36,793 bases of DNA from a virus: positions 1 to 36,793 of the IMG/VR virus record IMGVR_UViG_3300011115_000389, one strand, 5' to 3'. Position 1 is the first letter of the stretch. Every line of letters begins with the position of its first letter. A model generated the notes under the pieces. That model made no database searches. It saw nothing but the letters and a program-made list of their open reading frames with translations, and was not told the DNA's origin. Below are positions 29,123 through 36,349 of the stretch, one piece after another. The position numbers and the translations under genes are program-made.

Positions 29123-31057
29123 ATGCTCTGGCTTGATTTTGAGACGCGGAGCCGTTGTGATCTGAGATCACGCGGCGTGTATAACTATGCGATGGATGCA
29201 AGCACCGAAGTGCTGTGTATGTCTTACGCTTTTGATGATGAGGAAGTCCGCACATGGACGCCTGATCAGCTTTTCCCGATTAAGGTGCGCGGGTATAAGG
29301 GACAAATTCGCGCCCATAACGCTGCTTTCGAGCGTCTTGTCTTTTGGTATCCGTTGCAGATCAACATACCGCTTGAGCAGTTCTACTGCACGGCGACGCA
29401 AGCCCGCGCCAACTGCGCTCCAGGTTCGCTTGAAGATGTCGGTCGGTTCTCCGGCGCGAGTATGCGGAAGGATCACCGAGGCAACCAACTGATTCGCGCC
29501 CTGTCGATCCCCCGCGCAGACGGCACGTTCAACGAAGATCCTGCGCTGATGGCCGAGATGATTGCCTATTGCGAGCAGGACGTTCGCGCTATGCGGGCGT
29601 TCAGCAAGGCCATGCGGGATCTGTCGGATGACGAGTTGCGTGACTACCATGTCAATGAGCGCATCAACGACCGAGGCGTGCAGTTGGACAAGCCCTTGGC
29701 CGAGGCGGCTATGCGCTACGCCAGTGCTGAACTGGAAGATATTCAGCGGCTTGTCACCGAGATCACCAAGGGTGCTATTACGTCTGTCCGCAGTCCGCGT
29801 ATGCGTGAATGGGTCATGGACAGGGTGGGCTCCGAGGCGTTGAAGTTGATGATCGTCTACAAGGATGGTGAGCCTAAGTACTCCATTGACAAGACCGTCC
29901 GCGCCAACCTCTTGGCGATGGACAACCCCGACGAAGTGCCGGTGGATGTCGCCGACGTTATACAGTGCGCCGACGATCTGTGGGCCTCGTCAGTGGCAAA
30001 GTTCAGCCGCTTGGCAGAGTTGGCCGACGAGGAAGACAACCGCGTCAGGGGCGCGTTTGTGTTTGCCGGCGGGTCGGCTACAGGTCGAGCGTCGTCCTAC
30101 GGCGCTCAGGTGCATAACTTCACGCGCAAGTGCGCCAAGGAACCTGAAGACGTGCGCCAGGCGATGGTGCGCGGCCATGCTATCGTGCCGCAGTACGGCA
30201 AGCGCGTGACGGATGTTCTGAAGGGTATGTTGCGCCCTGCGCTGATACCGGCGGCGGGCAAGTCCTTCGTCGTCGCCGACTGGGCGTCGATTGAAGCGCG
30301 GGTTACACCGTGGGCGTCGAACAGCCCTGCGGGTGACGCCAAGCTGAAGCTGTTTGTCAGTGGCGAGGATGTGTACAAGGTGAACGCCTCGGCGACGTTC
30401 GGCGTTCCCGTTGCCGACATCACGGCTGAACAACGGCAGATCGGCAAGGTGCAGGAGTTGGCGTGCGGGTTCGCCGGTGGCATTGGCGCGTTCGCGGCGA
30501 TGGGTCGGGCGTATGGCGTGCATCTGCCCGACAGCGAAGCGCAGCGCATGGTGAACGGCTGGCGTAGGGCGAACCCGTGGGCGCCGCCGTACTGGCAGGG
30601 GCTTGAGAACGCTTACACGACCGCGATGCGGAACAAGAACACAGACATAGAAATAGGCTGCATCGTCTACCACTACGACGGTCGGCATCTCTGGTATATG
30701 CTGCCGAGCGGGCGGGTGCTGTGCTATCCATATGCCAAGTTTGACGAGGACGGCATCAGCTACGCCAAGTCGGCGTGGAAGCCCGCGCAGGACGCAAAGC
30801 ATTGGCCGCGTGCGCGGTTGTGGAAAGGTTTGGCGTGCGAAAATATTACTCAGGCAATCGCAAACGATCTGCTAAGGTACGCGCTCAGACAACTTGACGA
30901 TGTGGTCTTGCACGTCCACGATGAGATAGTAATTGAATCAGACAGGCCGGAAGATGTTGCTTCAGAACTGAAGCGCGTGATGACGACCTGTCCGAATTGG
31001 GCGGGGGGTCTGCCATTAGCGGCAGAAGTAAAAATTATGGGGAGGTACGGCAAGTGA
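29123..31057 (+). CDS. DNA polymerase, family A, with N-terminal 3'-5' exonuclease
   Basis: The start at 29123 (MLWLDFETRS) follows GGGTGGA. The 644-residue enzyme begins with an exonuclease domain: D5 and E7 (LDFETRS), H65-N66 (RAHNAAFE) and D153 (YCEQDV). Polymerase motifs follow: TGR at 320-322, motif A VVADWASIEARV (D386, E391), motif B R438 and K442 (RQIGKVQELACGFAGG), and motif C LHVHDEIVI (D600, E601). Motif B has Phe450 where family A usually has Tyr. The overall size is that of a phage Pol I. The next gene starts in its stop (GTGA). Confidence 0.95.
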   Translation: MLWLDFETRSRCDLRSRGVYNYAMDASTEVLCMSYAFDDEEVRTWTPDQLFPIKVRGYKGQIRAHNAAFERLVFWYPLQINIPLEQFYCTATQARANCAPGSLEDVGRFSGASMRKDHRGNQLIRALSIPRADGTFNEDPALMAEMIAYCEQDVRAMRAFSKAMRDLSDDELRDYHVNERINDRGVQLDKPLAEAAMRYASAELEDIQRLVTEITKGAITSVRSPRMREWVMDRVGSEALKLMIVYKDGEPKYSIDKTVRANLLAMDNPDEVPVDVADVIQCADDLWASSVAKFSRLAELADEEDNRVRGAFVFAGGSATGRASSYGAQVHNFTRKCAKEPEDVRQAMVRGHAIVPQYGKRVTDVLKGMLRPALIPAAGKSFVVADWASIEARVTPWASNSPAGDAKLKLFVSGEDVYKVNASATFGVPVADITAEQRQIGKVQELACGFAGGIGAFAAMGRAYGVHLPDSEAQRMVNGWRRANPWAPPYWQGLENAYTTAMRNKNTDIEIGCIVYHYDGRHLWYMLPSGRVLCYPYAKFDEDGISYAKSAWKPAQDAKHWPRARLWKGLACENITQAIANDLLRYALRQLDDVVLHVHDEIVIESDRPEDVASELKRVMTTCPNWAGGLPLAAEVKIMGRYGK

Positions 31058-33327
31058 ATTTTCTAGAACACCTGATGAAGGCTGCGCCAGATGGCGAGAC
31101 GATCTTGGTCGTCAAACAAAAACCAACATCACAAAAGCACAAAGACGGGTCGATCAAATACTTCTGGCCCGCTTATCTACCGGATAAATACAGAGGTGAG
31201 GGCGCATGGTACGCCAACACGGCGTCGTTTGTCGTTGACAGGTTCACTGACGGCAAGGTTCACGCAGGCGCGGCCTACTGCGACTATGTAGCGTTCATGG
31301 TGCTTGACGACATCGGCACGAAGAGCAAGACGCCGCCGCTTGAGCCGACATGGAAGATGGAAACCTCGCCGGGCAACTACCAGTGGGGTTACAAGTTCAA
31401 GTTGGATGAGCAACCGACCAAGGGCGAGTTCTCGGCGGCTATCGTCGCCATTGCCGAGGCGGGCTACACCGACCCCGGCGCTATCAATCCGGTGCGTAAC
31501 TTCCGTCTGCCGGGTTCGATCAATCTGAAGGATGGTCGGGATAACTTCGCGTCGGATCTTGCAGAGCATACGCCTGAGCGTATGTTCACCCTGAAAGAAA
31601 TCTGCGACGCTCTTGGCGTTACCCCGCACGACCCTGACACAAGCACCCGCCGCAAGCTGACGCTTGACGACAACGGTCAGGACGACGTGCTGAAGTGGAT
31701 GCACGACCGAGGCGAAGTGATTGAGAACGGCAACGCCGAGGGTTGGTTCGGCGTCGTCTGCCCTAACGCGGCAGAGCATAGCGACGGTAATGCGATGGGC
31801 CGCTATCATCCGCTAAACCGCGCCTACACCTGTTTCCACGGTCACTGCGGCGACTGGACTTCACGGCGCTTCCTGTGCTGGGTAGCGGAAGAGGGTGGGC
31901 CTAAGCATGAGCATGGTCTGCGCGAGGAACTCATTGCCAAGGCGATGAACGAGGCGCTGTCCAAACTGTCGCCAACTGCGGCGTTTCCAGACGCCGCTGC
32001 CGAGGTCATCGCCGAGATCGAACGCAAGGAACTGGGCCGCGTTGAGAAGTCGGACTGGTACAAGAGGTTCGCCTACATCCAAGAGGACGAGGCGTTCTTT
32101 GATCTGCAAGACCGGCGCGAAATCTCGCGTTCTACATTCAACGCGCTGTTCCGGCACATCACCTGTAAGTCGATCCACAACGGGCGTCGCATTGAGGCGT
32201 CCGTCTGCTTTGACGAGAACCGTCAGGCAATGGAAGCCAAGGTGTTGGTCGGCATTACCTACGCCGCCGGCGAGAGCGTCTTGGTAGCGCGTGACGGTGA
32301 TGTTTACGGCAACAGGTGGCGTGATGCGCGGCCTGTCAGTGCGCCAGGCGACGCGCAGCCGTGGCTTGACCATGTAGCGTTGCTAGTCCCCGACGAGCGC
32401 GAGCGTCAGCACCTGCTCGACATGATGGCGTTCAAGGTTCAGAACCCCGACATCAAGATCAACCACGCCGTGTTGCATGGCGGTGACGAGGGCTGCGGCA
32501 AGGACACAATGTGGGCGCCCTTCATCTGGGCCATCTGTGGGCCAGGTCTGAAGAACCGGGGCTTGGTTGACAATGACAGCATCTCATCCGCGTGGGGTTA
32601 CCATCTTGAAAGCGAAGTGCTGATCATTAACGAGCTGAAGGAAGCCGACGCTAAAGAGCGCCGGGCGTTGGCGAACAAACTAAAACCCCTGATAGCCGCG
32701 CCGCCTGAGATGCTGCCGATCAACCGCAAGGGCTTGCATCCGTACATGATGCTGAACAGGATGTTCGTCTTGGCGTTCTCAAACGATCCGGTTCCGATCT
32801 CGCTACCGTCGCAGGATCGTCGGTGGTTCTGCGTTTGGTCGCACGCACCGCGCATGAACGAGGACGACGCGACGCGGCTCTGGAAGTACTTCCAAGATGG
32901 CGGCTTCGCCGCTATCGCGCATATGTTGCAGACCCGCGACGTGTCGGCGTTCAACCCGGCGGCTACCCCGTTCATGACGGACTTCAAGATCAACTTGGTT
33001 GAGAGCGGCATGAGCCTCTTGGAAAGCTATCTGATGCGCATGATCGTCAACCGCGAAGGCTCGTTCGTGAATGGCGTCATCGGTGGGCCGTTCCACGCGC
33101 TGTGCGATACGCTATCGGTATCAGCACCCAACGGCATGAAAATCCCGCAGTCCGCGTTGCTGCACGCGCTCAAGGAAGGGAAATGGGTTGACAAGGGACG
33201 CCTTGCGTCGGCTACGCACGGCAATAAAAAGCACGTCTTCTGTGCGCCTGAGTACGCCGACTGGTCTAAATCCGATCTGCGGGACTTCATAGAGCCTAAG
33301 CCGCAACCGAAATTTAACATCGTATAA
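31054..33327 (+). CDS. Primase-helicase (AEP-type primase with D5/DUF5906-like helicase)
   Basis: The start is GTG at 31054, 8 bases after GGGGAGG, within the polymerase stop; 757 residues. The N-terminal primase part has D85-D86 (MVLDDIG) and the NPVRNFRLPGSINLK motif near 145-159 typical of primase-polymerases. A zinc-finger-like region is C236, H242, C260 and C265 (VVCPNAAEH ... TCFHGHC). The C-terminal helicase has Walker A GGDEGCGKDTMW (K483) and LIINELKEAD as Walker B-like, with a conserved FVLAFSNDPVPISLPSQDRRW. It would make primers and unwind DNA for the polymerase. Confidence 0.93.
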   Translation: MNFLEHLMKAAPDGETILVVKQKPTSQKHKDGSIKYFWPAYLPDKYRGEGAWYANTASFVVDRFTDGKVHAGAAYCDYVAFMVLDDIGTKSKTPPLEPTWKMETSPGNYQWGYKFKLDEQPTKGEFSAAIVAIAEAGYTDPGAINPVRNFRLPGSINLKDGRDNFASDLAEHTPERMFTLKEICDALGVTPHDPDTSTRRKLTLDDNGQDDVLKWMHDRGEVIENGNAEGWFGVVCPNAAEHSDGNAMGRYHPLNRAYTCFHGHCGDWTSRRFLCWVAEEGGPKHEHGLREELIAKAMNEALSKLSPTAAFPDAAAEVIAEIERKELGRVEKSDWYKRFAYIQEDEAFFDLQDRREISRSTFNALFRHITCKSIHNGRRIEASVCFDENRQAMEAKVLVGITYAAGESVLVARDGDVYGNRWRDARPVSAPGDAQPWLDHVALLVPDERERQHLLDMMAFKVQNPDIKINHAVLHGGDEGCGKDTMWAPFIWAICGPGLKNRGLVDNDSISSAWGYHLESEVLIINELKEADAKERRALANKLKPLIAAPPEMLPINRKGLHPYMMLNRMFVLAFSNDPVPISLPSQDRRWFCVWSHAPRMNEDDATRLWKYFQDGGFAAIAHMLQTRDVSAFNPAATPFMTDFKINLVESGMSLLESYLMRMIVNREGSFVNGVIGGPFHALCDTLSVSAPNGMKIPQSALLHALKEGKWVDKGRLASATHGNKKHVFCAPEYADWSKSDLRDFIEPKPQPKFNIV

Positions 33328-33334
33328 ATAAGAA

Positions 33335-33390
33335 GCGCCCGTCGGGGGGTCATCCGACGGGCGCTAAGGCGTTCTGGGAGGAACGCTTAG
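33335..33390. terminator. Double hairpin between convergent blocks
   Basis: An 11-base perfect stem (gcgcccgtcgg / ccgacgggcgc, 33335-33345 and 33354-33364) follows the primase-helicase stop. A second stem with one bulge (ctaag.cgtt / aacgcttag, 33364-33390) adjoins it. Both can fold on either strand, so they may be bidirectional. Neither has a long U tract. Confidence 0.65.
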
Positions 33391-33449
33391 ATGTCTAGCA
33401 CGGCTCCTATGATGCCGACAAGTGCTAAAGATACTATTGCGATGATCAT
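33387..33449 (-). CDS. Candidate membrane microprotein, 20 aa
   Basis: MIIAIVSLALVGIIGAVLDI is a single hydrophobic helix. Its ATG overlaps the previous stop by four bases (ATGA at 33449-33446). The chain of overlaps favours translation, but the length makes the call weak. Its stop lies in the terminator stem. Confidence 0.4.
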   Translation of the reverse strand: MIIAIVSLALVGIIGAVLDI

Positions 33450-33520
33450 CGGGGCCACGCTATCGCAATAGCTGTGCAGAAAACAATCCCTGCTAGGCAG
33501 TACATGATCCGGTCAGCCAT
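33446..33520 (-). CDS. Candidate membrane microprotein, 24 aa
   Basis: MADRIMYCLAGIVFCTAIAIAWPR has a hydrophobic core of about 17 residues with charged ends. The ATG at 33520 overlaps the DUF6378-like gene by 8 bases, and its stop overlaps the next candidate (ATGA). No ribosome site is obvious, so it would rely on coupling to the upstream gene. No family is recognised. Confidence 0.45.
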   Translation of the reverse strand: MADRIMYCLAGIVFCTAIAIAWPR

Positions 33521-33875
33521 TTTTCGACCATATCTTCTTGCGTGTCACCACGTCCGGCATTGGCTCGGCTGGCGGCAGTTCAGGATGATCTTCAGCGATC
33601 AGCGCGGCTATGTCCCGCTCGACCGCATCCATCGGAGATGGCGCGGCTAGGCTCGCCAGTTGAGCGTATCCGGCGATATCATCCCAATGGTCGCGAAAGT
33701 TCGGGTCGCCGTTCAAGATCCGCGCCAGTTTGGACGCAATCATCTCAATCGCCTCGGCTTGCGGCTCTGTAAGCCTCGGCCAGTTCTTGGACAGCATCAT
33801 CGCTGTCTTGAGCTTCTGGCTTGTCTCTGCTGTCTTCGCGTATTGTCCGTGTGTCTTCTCGCGTTCGTTTAACAT
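33513..33875 (-). CDS. DUF6378-like protein
   Basis: This 120-residue protein starts MLNEREKTHGQYAKTAETSQKLKTAM, followed by NWPRLTEPQAEAIEMIASKLARILNGDPNFRDHWDDIAGYAQL. That is the DUF6378 pattern, an all-helical fold with E-x3-D and H-W-D-D residues resembling MazG-type pyrophosphatases. A nucleotide-housekeeping role is therefore inferred. A Pro-rich C-terminus follows. AGGA lies 5 bases before the start at 33875. The first 44 codons overlap the upstream gene in another frame. Confidence 0.88.
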   Translation of the reverse strand: MLNEREKTHGQYAKTAETSQKLKTAMMLSKNWPRLTEPQAEAIEMIASKLARILNGDPNFRDHWDDIAGYAQLASLAAPSPMDAVERDIAALIAEDHPELPPAEPMPDVVTRKKIWSKNG

Positions 33876-34056
33876 ATTGTCCTCTTTCCTTTACTGCCAT
33901 TGCGGCGCCTGTTGACGTGTAGTGGTAGGTTATCTGGCCGTCGTGCGTCGTCGCACGCCATTGGCCCTTCCATCTGTTGAGGCTGATCCAACCAAGGCGG
34001 TTGTCTTGCTCGTCCGCAACAATGAAACAGTCATCCCCGTCGTAGATTAAGTTCAT
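33745..34056 (-). CDS. Small hypothetical protein overlapping the DUF6378-like gene
   Basis: The start is taken at 34056 (MNLIYDGDDCFIVADEQDNRLGWISL) rather than 34098. The first 58 residues, ending near HYTSTGAAMAVK, are a small beta-rich region (GWISLNRWKGQWRATTHDGQITYHY). The rest is charged (REDTRTIREDSRDKPEAQDSDDAVQELAEA) and lies in 131 bases shared with the DUF6378-like gene in a different frame. The overlap is unusually long, so a frameshift or an overprinted tail is possible. The function is unknown. Confidence 0.6.
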   Translation of the reverse strand: MNLIYDGDDCFIVADEQDNRLGWISLNRWKGQWRATTHDGQITYHYTSTGAAMAVKERGQYVKRTREDTRTIREDSRDKPEAQDSDDAVQELAEAYRAASRGD

Positions 34057-34456
34057 AGCGTTTGATCCCATAATAAACGGTTGAGTGATCCCGATCACCT
34101 ATGTAGCGCCCGATTTGCGGCAGCGACAGGCCGAGTTCTTTGCTTAGCCGATAGTAGGCCAACATCCGCGCATCGATAAATTTTTTACTGCGGTTGTGGC
34201 TGGTCAATTGATCCAGTGTGACGCCATGCGATGCGCAGACCTCGCGCAGGATCAGCTTCCATTTCGGAACGCCGGCAACGCCTGCAACCTTCAGCAATTC
34301 ATGCGCTTCGCGGAACTGCTCGCGCATGGATATTGACAACGCGGGTGGTTCTGGTGGTGGCGGCGGTGGCGGTGGCGGTGGCGGTGCAACACTAGGAATA
34401 GCACCCGCCCACAATCGCGCCCTGACCGCCTTATAATGTTGCTGCAACTCGTTCAT
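34031..34456 (-). CDS. DnaA domain IV-like DNA-binding protein with polyproline linker
   Basis: This 141-residue protein has a short N-terminal helix, a run of 11 prolines (25-35) and a C-terminal domain like domain IV of DnaA. The helix-turn-helix spans about 88-136 (NRSKKFIDARMLAYYRLSKELGLSLPQIGRYIGDRDHSTVYYGIKRYE), with the family signature D-H-S-T-V at 123-127. DnaA domain IV recognises origin boxes; this protein has no ATPase domain. It could mark the phage origin or compete with host DnaA. AAGGA is 7 bases before the start at 34456. Confidence 0.9.
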   Translation of the reverse strand: MNELQQHYKAVRARLWAGAIPSVAPPPPPPPPPPPEPPALSISMREQFREAHELLKVAGVAGVPKWKLILREVCASHGVTLDQLTSHNRSKKFIDARMLAYYRLSKELGLSLPQIGRYIGDRDHSTVYYGIKRYELNLRRG

Positions 34457-34631
34457 CTATGATCCTTCCCGTTTCCATTTGCTTTATATAAACCCGCGCC
34501 GTTGGGTGCGTTTTGCACCAGTGGTCGTATACCATGACCGCGTCGGCTAAATTGTCCTCGACTGTGTCGTCTTCGTCTTCGTCGCTGATGATAACCGCGA
34601 CGTAATAGTCCACCTTGTCATAGATACCCAT
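34431..34631 (-). CDS. Small hypothetical protein, 66 aa
   Basis: The protein starts MGIYDKVDYYVAVIISDEDEDD after a GGGGG ribosome site 7 bases upstream. A long acidic patch (residues 17-27) precedes a helix with a DHWCKTHP motif and a short strand (RVYIKQMETGRII). It overlaps the DnaA-like gene start by 26 bases in another frame. The size and start context match the other genes of this leftward block. The function is unknown. Confidence 0.75.
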   Translation of the reverse strand: MGIYDKVDYYVAVIISDEDEDDTVEDNLADAVMVYDHWCKTHPTARVYIKQMETGRIIDERVAATL

Positions 34632-34643
34632 TATAACCCCCTA

Positions 34644-35225
34644 CTAACAAGCCCAGGCGATACTAGGCGCTGATTTTAAATCCTGCCCAATCCGATACGG
34701 CATAACAACGCCGAATATGTCCTCTTGTGATCCGATACGCACCAACGCCGGGTTGTGGCCGTTGTGATATACAACCGGATCAGGTGAACCGTCCTGCATG
34801 ATTTCAGCCGCTTTTTTAAAATCAACAATATAGTCCGGGTTGAACTGCGCTACTTCGCCGATATCAAACTTCGCGCTTTGAACGATGCGCGCAGTGTTTG
34901 GAAACGTCCCGTCTACTAAAGCGCCGCCGAATGTTTCGCCGGCATAGGCCAGCGATATCATGCCGCCGGTAATTGTGATGATCAATTCAGGCGCTGCCTT
35001 CCGGTTTAACTTAATCTTATCAATCAGCGTACGCGGGATAATCACGTCGCAATCGTCGCCAGCGCAGGGCTGCCGGGCAAGTATCAGCCGGTGACCGTCA
35101 GTAGCGCGCAGCACTGCCCAATTGTCTTTGACGGTAAACGAAACACCGCACAAATAGTAACGTGTTTCCTCTTTCGACATTGCAACTGCAACCGCCTTAA
35201 GTAAACGTGCATTTATATTGTACAT
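34644..35225 (-). CDS. Beta-clamp-like protein (DnaN-related)
   Basis: The start at 35225 lies 6 bases after GGGAG. The 193-residue protein has the clamp pattern YYLCGVSFTVKDNWAVLRATDGHRLILARQ, with a DGHRL motif near residue 44-48, followed by VIIPRTLIDKIKL and the AYAGETFGGALVDGTFPN block that corresponds to the DnaN loop with a conserved D-G-x-F/Y-P. It is about half the usual DnaN length, so it may form a trimer or act as a clamp-like accessory. It is preceded by an alternative-hairpin region. The role as a polymerase processivity factor is inferred. Confidence 0.85.
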   Translation of the reverse strand: MYNINARLLKAVAVAMSKEETRYYLCGVSFTVKDNWAVLRATDGHRLILARQPCAGDDCDVIIPRTLIDKIKLNRKAAPELIITITGGMISLAYAGETFGGALVDGTFPNTARIVQSAKFDIGEVAQFNPDYIVDFKKAAEIMQDGSPDPVVYHNGHNPALVRIGSQEDIFGVVMPYRIGQDLKSAPSIAWAC

Positions 35226-35243
35226 TGCGTTCTCCCAAACACA

Positions 35244-35302
35244 CTAGCCGCCTATCGGCTAGCTTGTGATCCGGCGGGACAGCCCGCCGAATGTCAAGCT
35301 AG
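35244..35302 (-). promoter_or_regulatory. Attenuator-like alternative hairpins before the clamp gene
   Basis: Two folds share bases 35259-35262. Fold one is a 7-base stem (ctagccg / cggctag, 35244-35250 and 35256-35262). Fold two is an 8-base outer stem (ctagcttg / caagctag, 35259-35266 and 35295-35302) around a 7-base GC stem (cggcggg / cccgccg, 35272-35278 and 35283-35289). They lie between the 35299 gene and the clamp gene's ribosome site (35232-35236). Confidence 0.55.
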
Positions 35303-35550
35303 TCAACAAAAGTTAATATTTCGTTCCAGTCGTCGGTTGATAGCAAGCAATCGCCAAACTCGATATCGCACACCGAAAAGCGTTCCCCGCCTGTTTCGCG
35401 GTCTTCGGGCTTCTCAAAGTTAACGAATATTTGATACGTGTTTAATTGCCACGACGGACAGACGTCATTACGCCATGAAATATCCTTCCAATGCTCGGGA
35501 ATAGGCGGAAGTGTTGCGGTATCGTATTCTGGAAATGCGTCTCTAATCAT
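35299..35550 (-). CDS. Hypothetical phage protein, 83 aa
   Basis: The protein starts MIRDAFPEYDTATLPPIPEHWKDISWRNDVCPSWQL after a GGGGG ribosome site. W-x-D-I-S-W-x-N-D-V-C-P-S-W near residues 20-34 and FVNFEKPEDRE then SVCDIEFGD and LLSTDDWNEILTFV form a pattern common among phage proteins of unknown function. The two cysteines are in the core. Its stop lies in the attenuator-like region. The gene reads toward the clamp gene. Confidence 0.82.
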   Translation of the reverse strand: MIRDAFPEYDTATLPPIPEHWKDISWRNDVCPSWQLNTYQIFVNFEKPEDRETGGERFSVCDIEFGDCLLSTDDWNEILTFVD

Positions 35551-35551
35551 T

Positions 35552-35806
35552 TTAACCCCCTAATTCTGCGCTTGTGTCATACCAAAGCGCGGTTTCATTG
35601 TTCTCGCGCAGTCCCTTAACGGGTTCAATCGTGAATTGACGCAATGATTGCGTCATCACGTCCAAGCACTCCGGCGCGCTGTAATCACATTCCGCGCTCA
35701 TGATCTTTCCCGCGTGCGCGTTGATTGCTTTAAGAGCTAGTGCGTGCGACGCATACAGCCCGAAAGAGCGCGCGCGATGATCAATAATTTCGGTTAGTTC
35801 GTACAT
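35552..35806 (-). CDS. Small hypothetical protein, 84 aa
   Basis: The start at 35806 (MYELTEIIDHRARSFGLYASHALALKAINAHAG) sits after GGGGGTTATA, and the upstream ATG at 35818 is less well placed. The protein is alpha/beta with an acidic end (NNETALWYDTSAELGG). Its start shares a TAATG with the preceding 27-residue membrane peptide, and its stop codon is followed directly by the ribosome site of the next gene. No family is recognised. Confidence 0.75.
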   Translation of the reverse strand: MYELTEIIDHRARSFGLYASHALALKAINAHAGKIMSAECDYSAPECLDVMTQSLRQFTIEPVKGLRENNETALWYDTSAELGG

Positions 35807-35889
35807 TATAACCCCCATAAGATGATAGCCGTTACAAAAGCGCCTAAACAGGCAATTTCAAACAAGTCTATAATAAAATCTTTTAACAT
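35806..35889 (-). CDS. Membrane microprotein, 27 aa
   Basis: MLKDFIIDLFEIACLGAFV then TAIILWGL forms one hydrophobic helix. AGGGG lies 6 bases ahead of the start at 35889, and the stop shares bases with the next ATG (TAATG). Promoter-proximal placement after 35910-35938 supports expression. It is too short for the usual gene finders. The function is unknown. Confidence 0.55.
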   Translation of the reverse strand: MLKDFIIDLFEIACLGAFVTAIILWGL

Positions 35890-35909
35890 GTTCAACCCCT
35901 ATTGTTTCG

Positions 35910-35938
35910 ATTATCTGATATTATTACAAAAAGTTTAA
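35910..35938 (-). promoter_or_regulatory. Predicted leftward promoter
   Basis: On the minus strand, TTAAAC (plus 35933-35938) is 17 bases from GATAAT (plus 35910-35915). The start would fall about 15-20 bases before the ATG at 35889. The -35 box is weak. Confidence 0.35.
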
Positions 35939-35956
35939 CAATCGGTTAACGTGATT

Positions 35957-36011
35957 CAGTCGCGGGACAGTCGCGGGACAGTCGCGGGGCAGTCGCGGGG
36001 CAGCCGCGGGA
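35957..36011. repeat. Five 11-base tandem repeats, iteron-like
   Basis: Five direct copies of cagtcgcggga, with small changes (gggg in copies 3 and 4, cagccg in copy 5), lie at 35957, 35968, 35979, 35990 and 36001. The period is one helical turn. An AT-rich stretch (35890-35956) adjoins them, and no gene overlaps. This pattern is that of iterons bound by an initiator. A packaging or partition site is an alternative. Confidence 0.65.
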
Positions 36012-36054
36012 CAAGCGAAAGCAGCTCGCCTGGCGAAGCCTAGCGCGCGGGTAT

Positions 36055-36077
36055 GCAAGCGCCAGATAGGCGCTTGC
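36055..36077 (-). terminator. Hairpin after the 36104 gene
   Basis: A perfect 9-base stem (gcaagcgcc / ggcgcttgc) with loop agata lies 27 bases beyond the leftward gene's stop, next to gctagctag (36084-36092). The U tract is missing. Confidence 0.5.
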
Positions 36078-36103
36078 GATATTGCTAGCTAGTTTTATCG
36101 CGC

Positions 36104-36349
36104 TTAATCCGCGTTTAAAATTGCGTATAAAGCATATTCTATATCACCAAGTAAGTTATATGATTTCATGACATATCCGGCCCCACGGCGTTTGCCACGG
36201 TATAGCAACAAAAAACCCATGTTTCGGCGCGCCTTATCATCCATTTTCGGCCATACGTAGCGCGGGAAATAATAGCGCGGATTTCCATTGATATCATTAT
36301 CAAGTCGTATTGCGCTTTCTTTAATGTCGGACGGCGTGAAATAAGTCAT
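36104..36349 (-). CDS. Small hypothetical protein, 81 aa
   Basis: The protein starts MTYFTPSDIKESAIRLDNDINGNPRYYFPRYVWPKMD, with AAAGGG 7 bases ahead of the start at 36349. It is rich in Arg and Tyr (YRGKRRGAGYVMKSY), so nucleic-acid binding is possible. Hairpins lie on both sides, so it can be a separate transcript segment. I do not recognise a family. Confidence 0.7.
   Translation of the reverse strand: MTYFTPSDIKESAIRLDNDINGNPRYYFPRYVWPKMDDKARRNMGFLLLYRGKRRGAGYVMKSYNLLGDIEYALYAILNAD

Noticed and set aside
29990-30802. Long leftward frame opposite the polymerase gene (270 codons)
   Set aside because: Arginine and valine-rich antisense shadow without ribosome site or homologous pattern.
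33391-33471. Rightward 26-codon frame MSSTAPMMPTSAK... after the primase-helicase
   Set aside because: It has a GGGAGG upstream but lies inside and beyond a terminator and opposite the two coupled leftward frames, which fit the local context better.
34330-34390. Short GGT/GGC repeat as a slippage-prone microsatellite
   Set aside because: It codes for the 11-proline linker of the DnaA-like protein in frame, so a coding explanation is enough.
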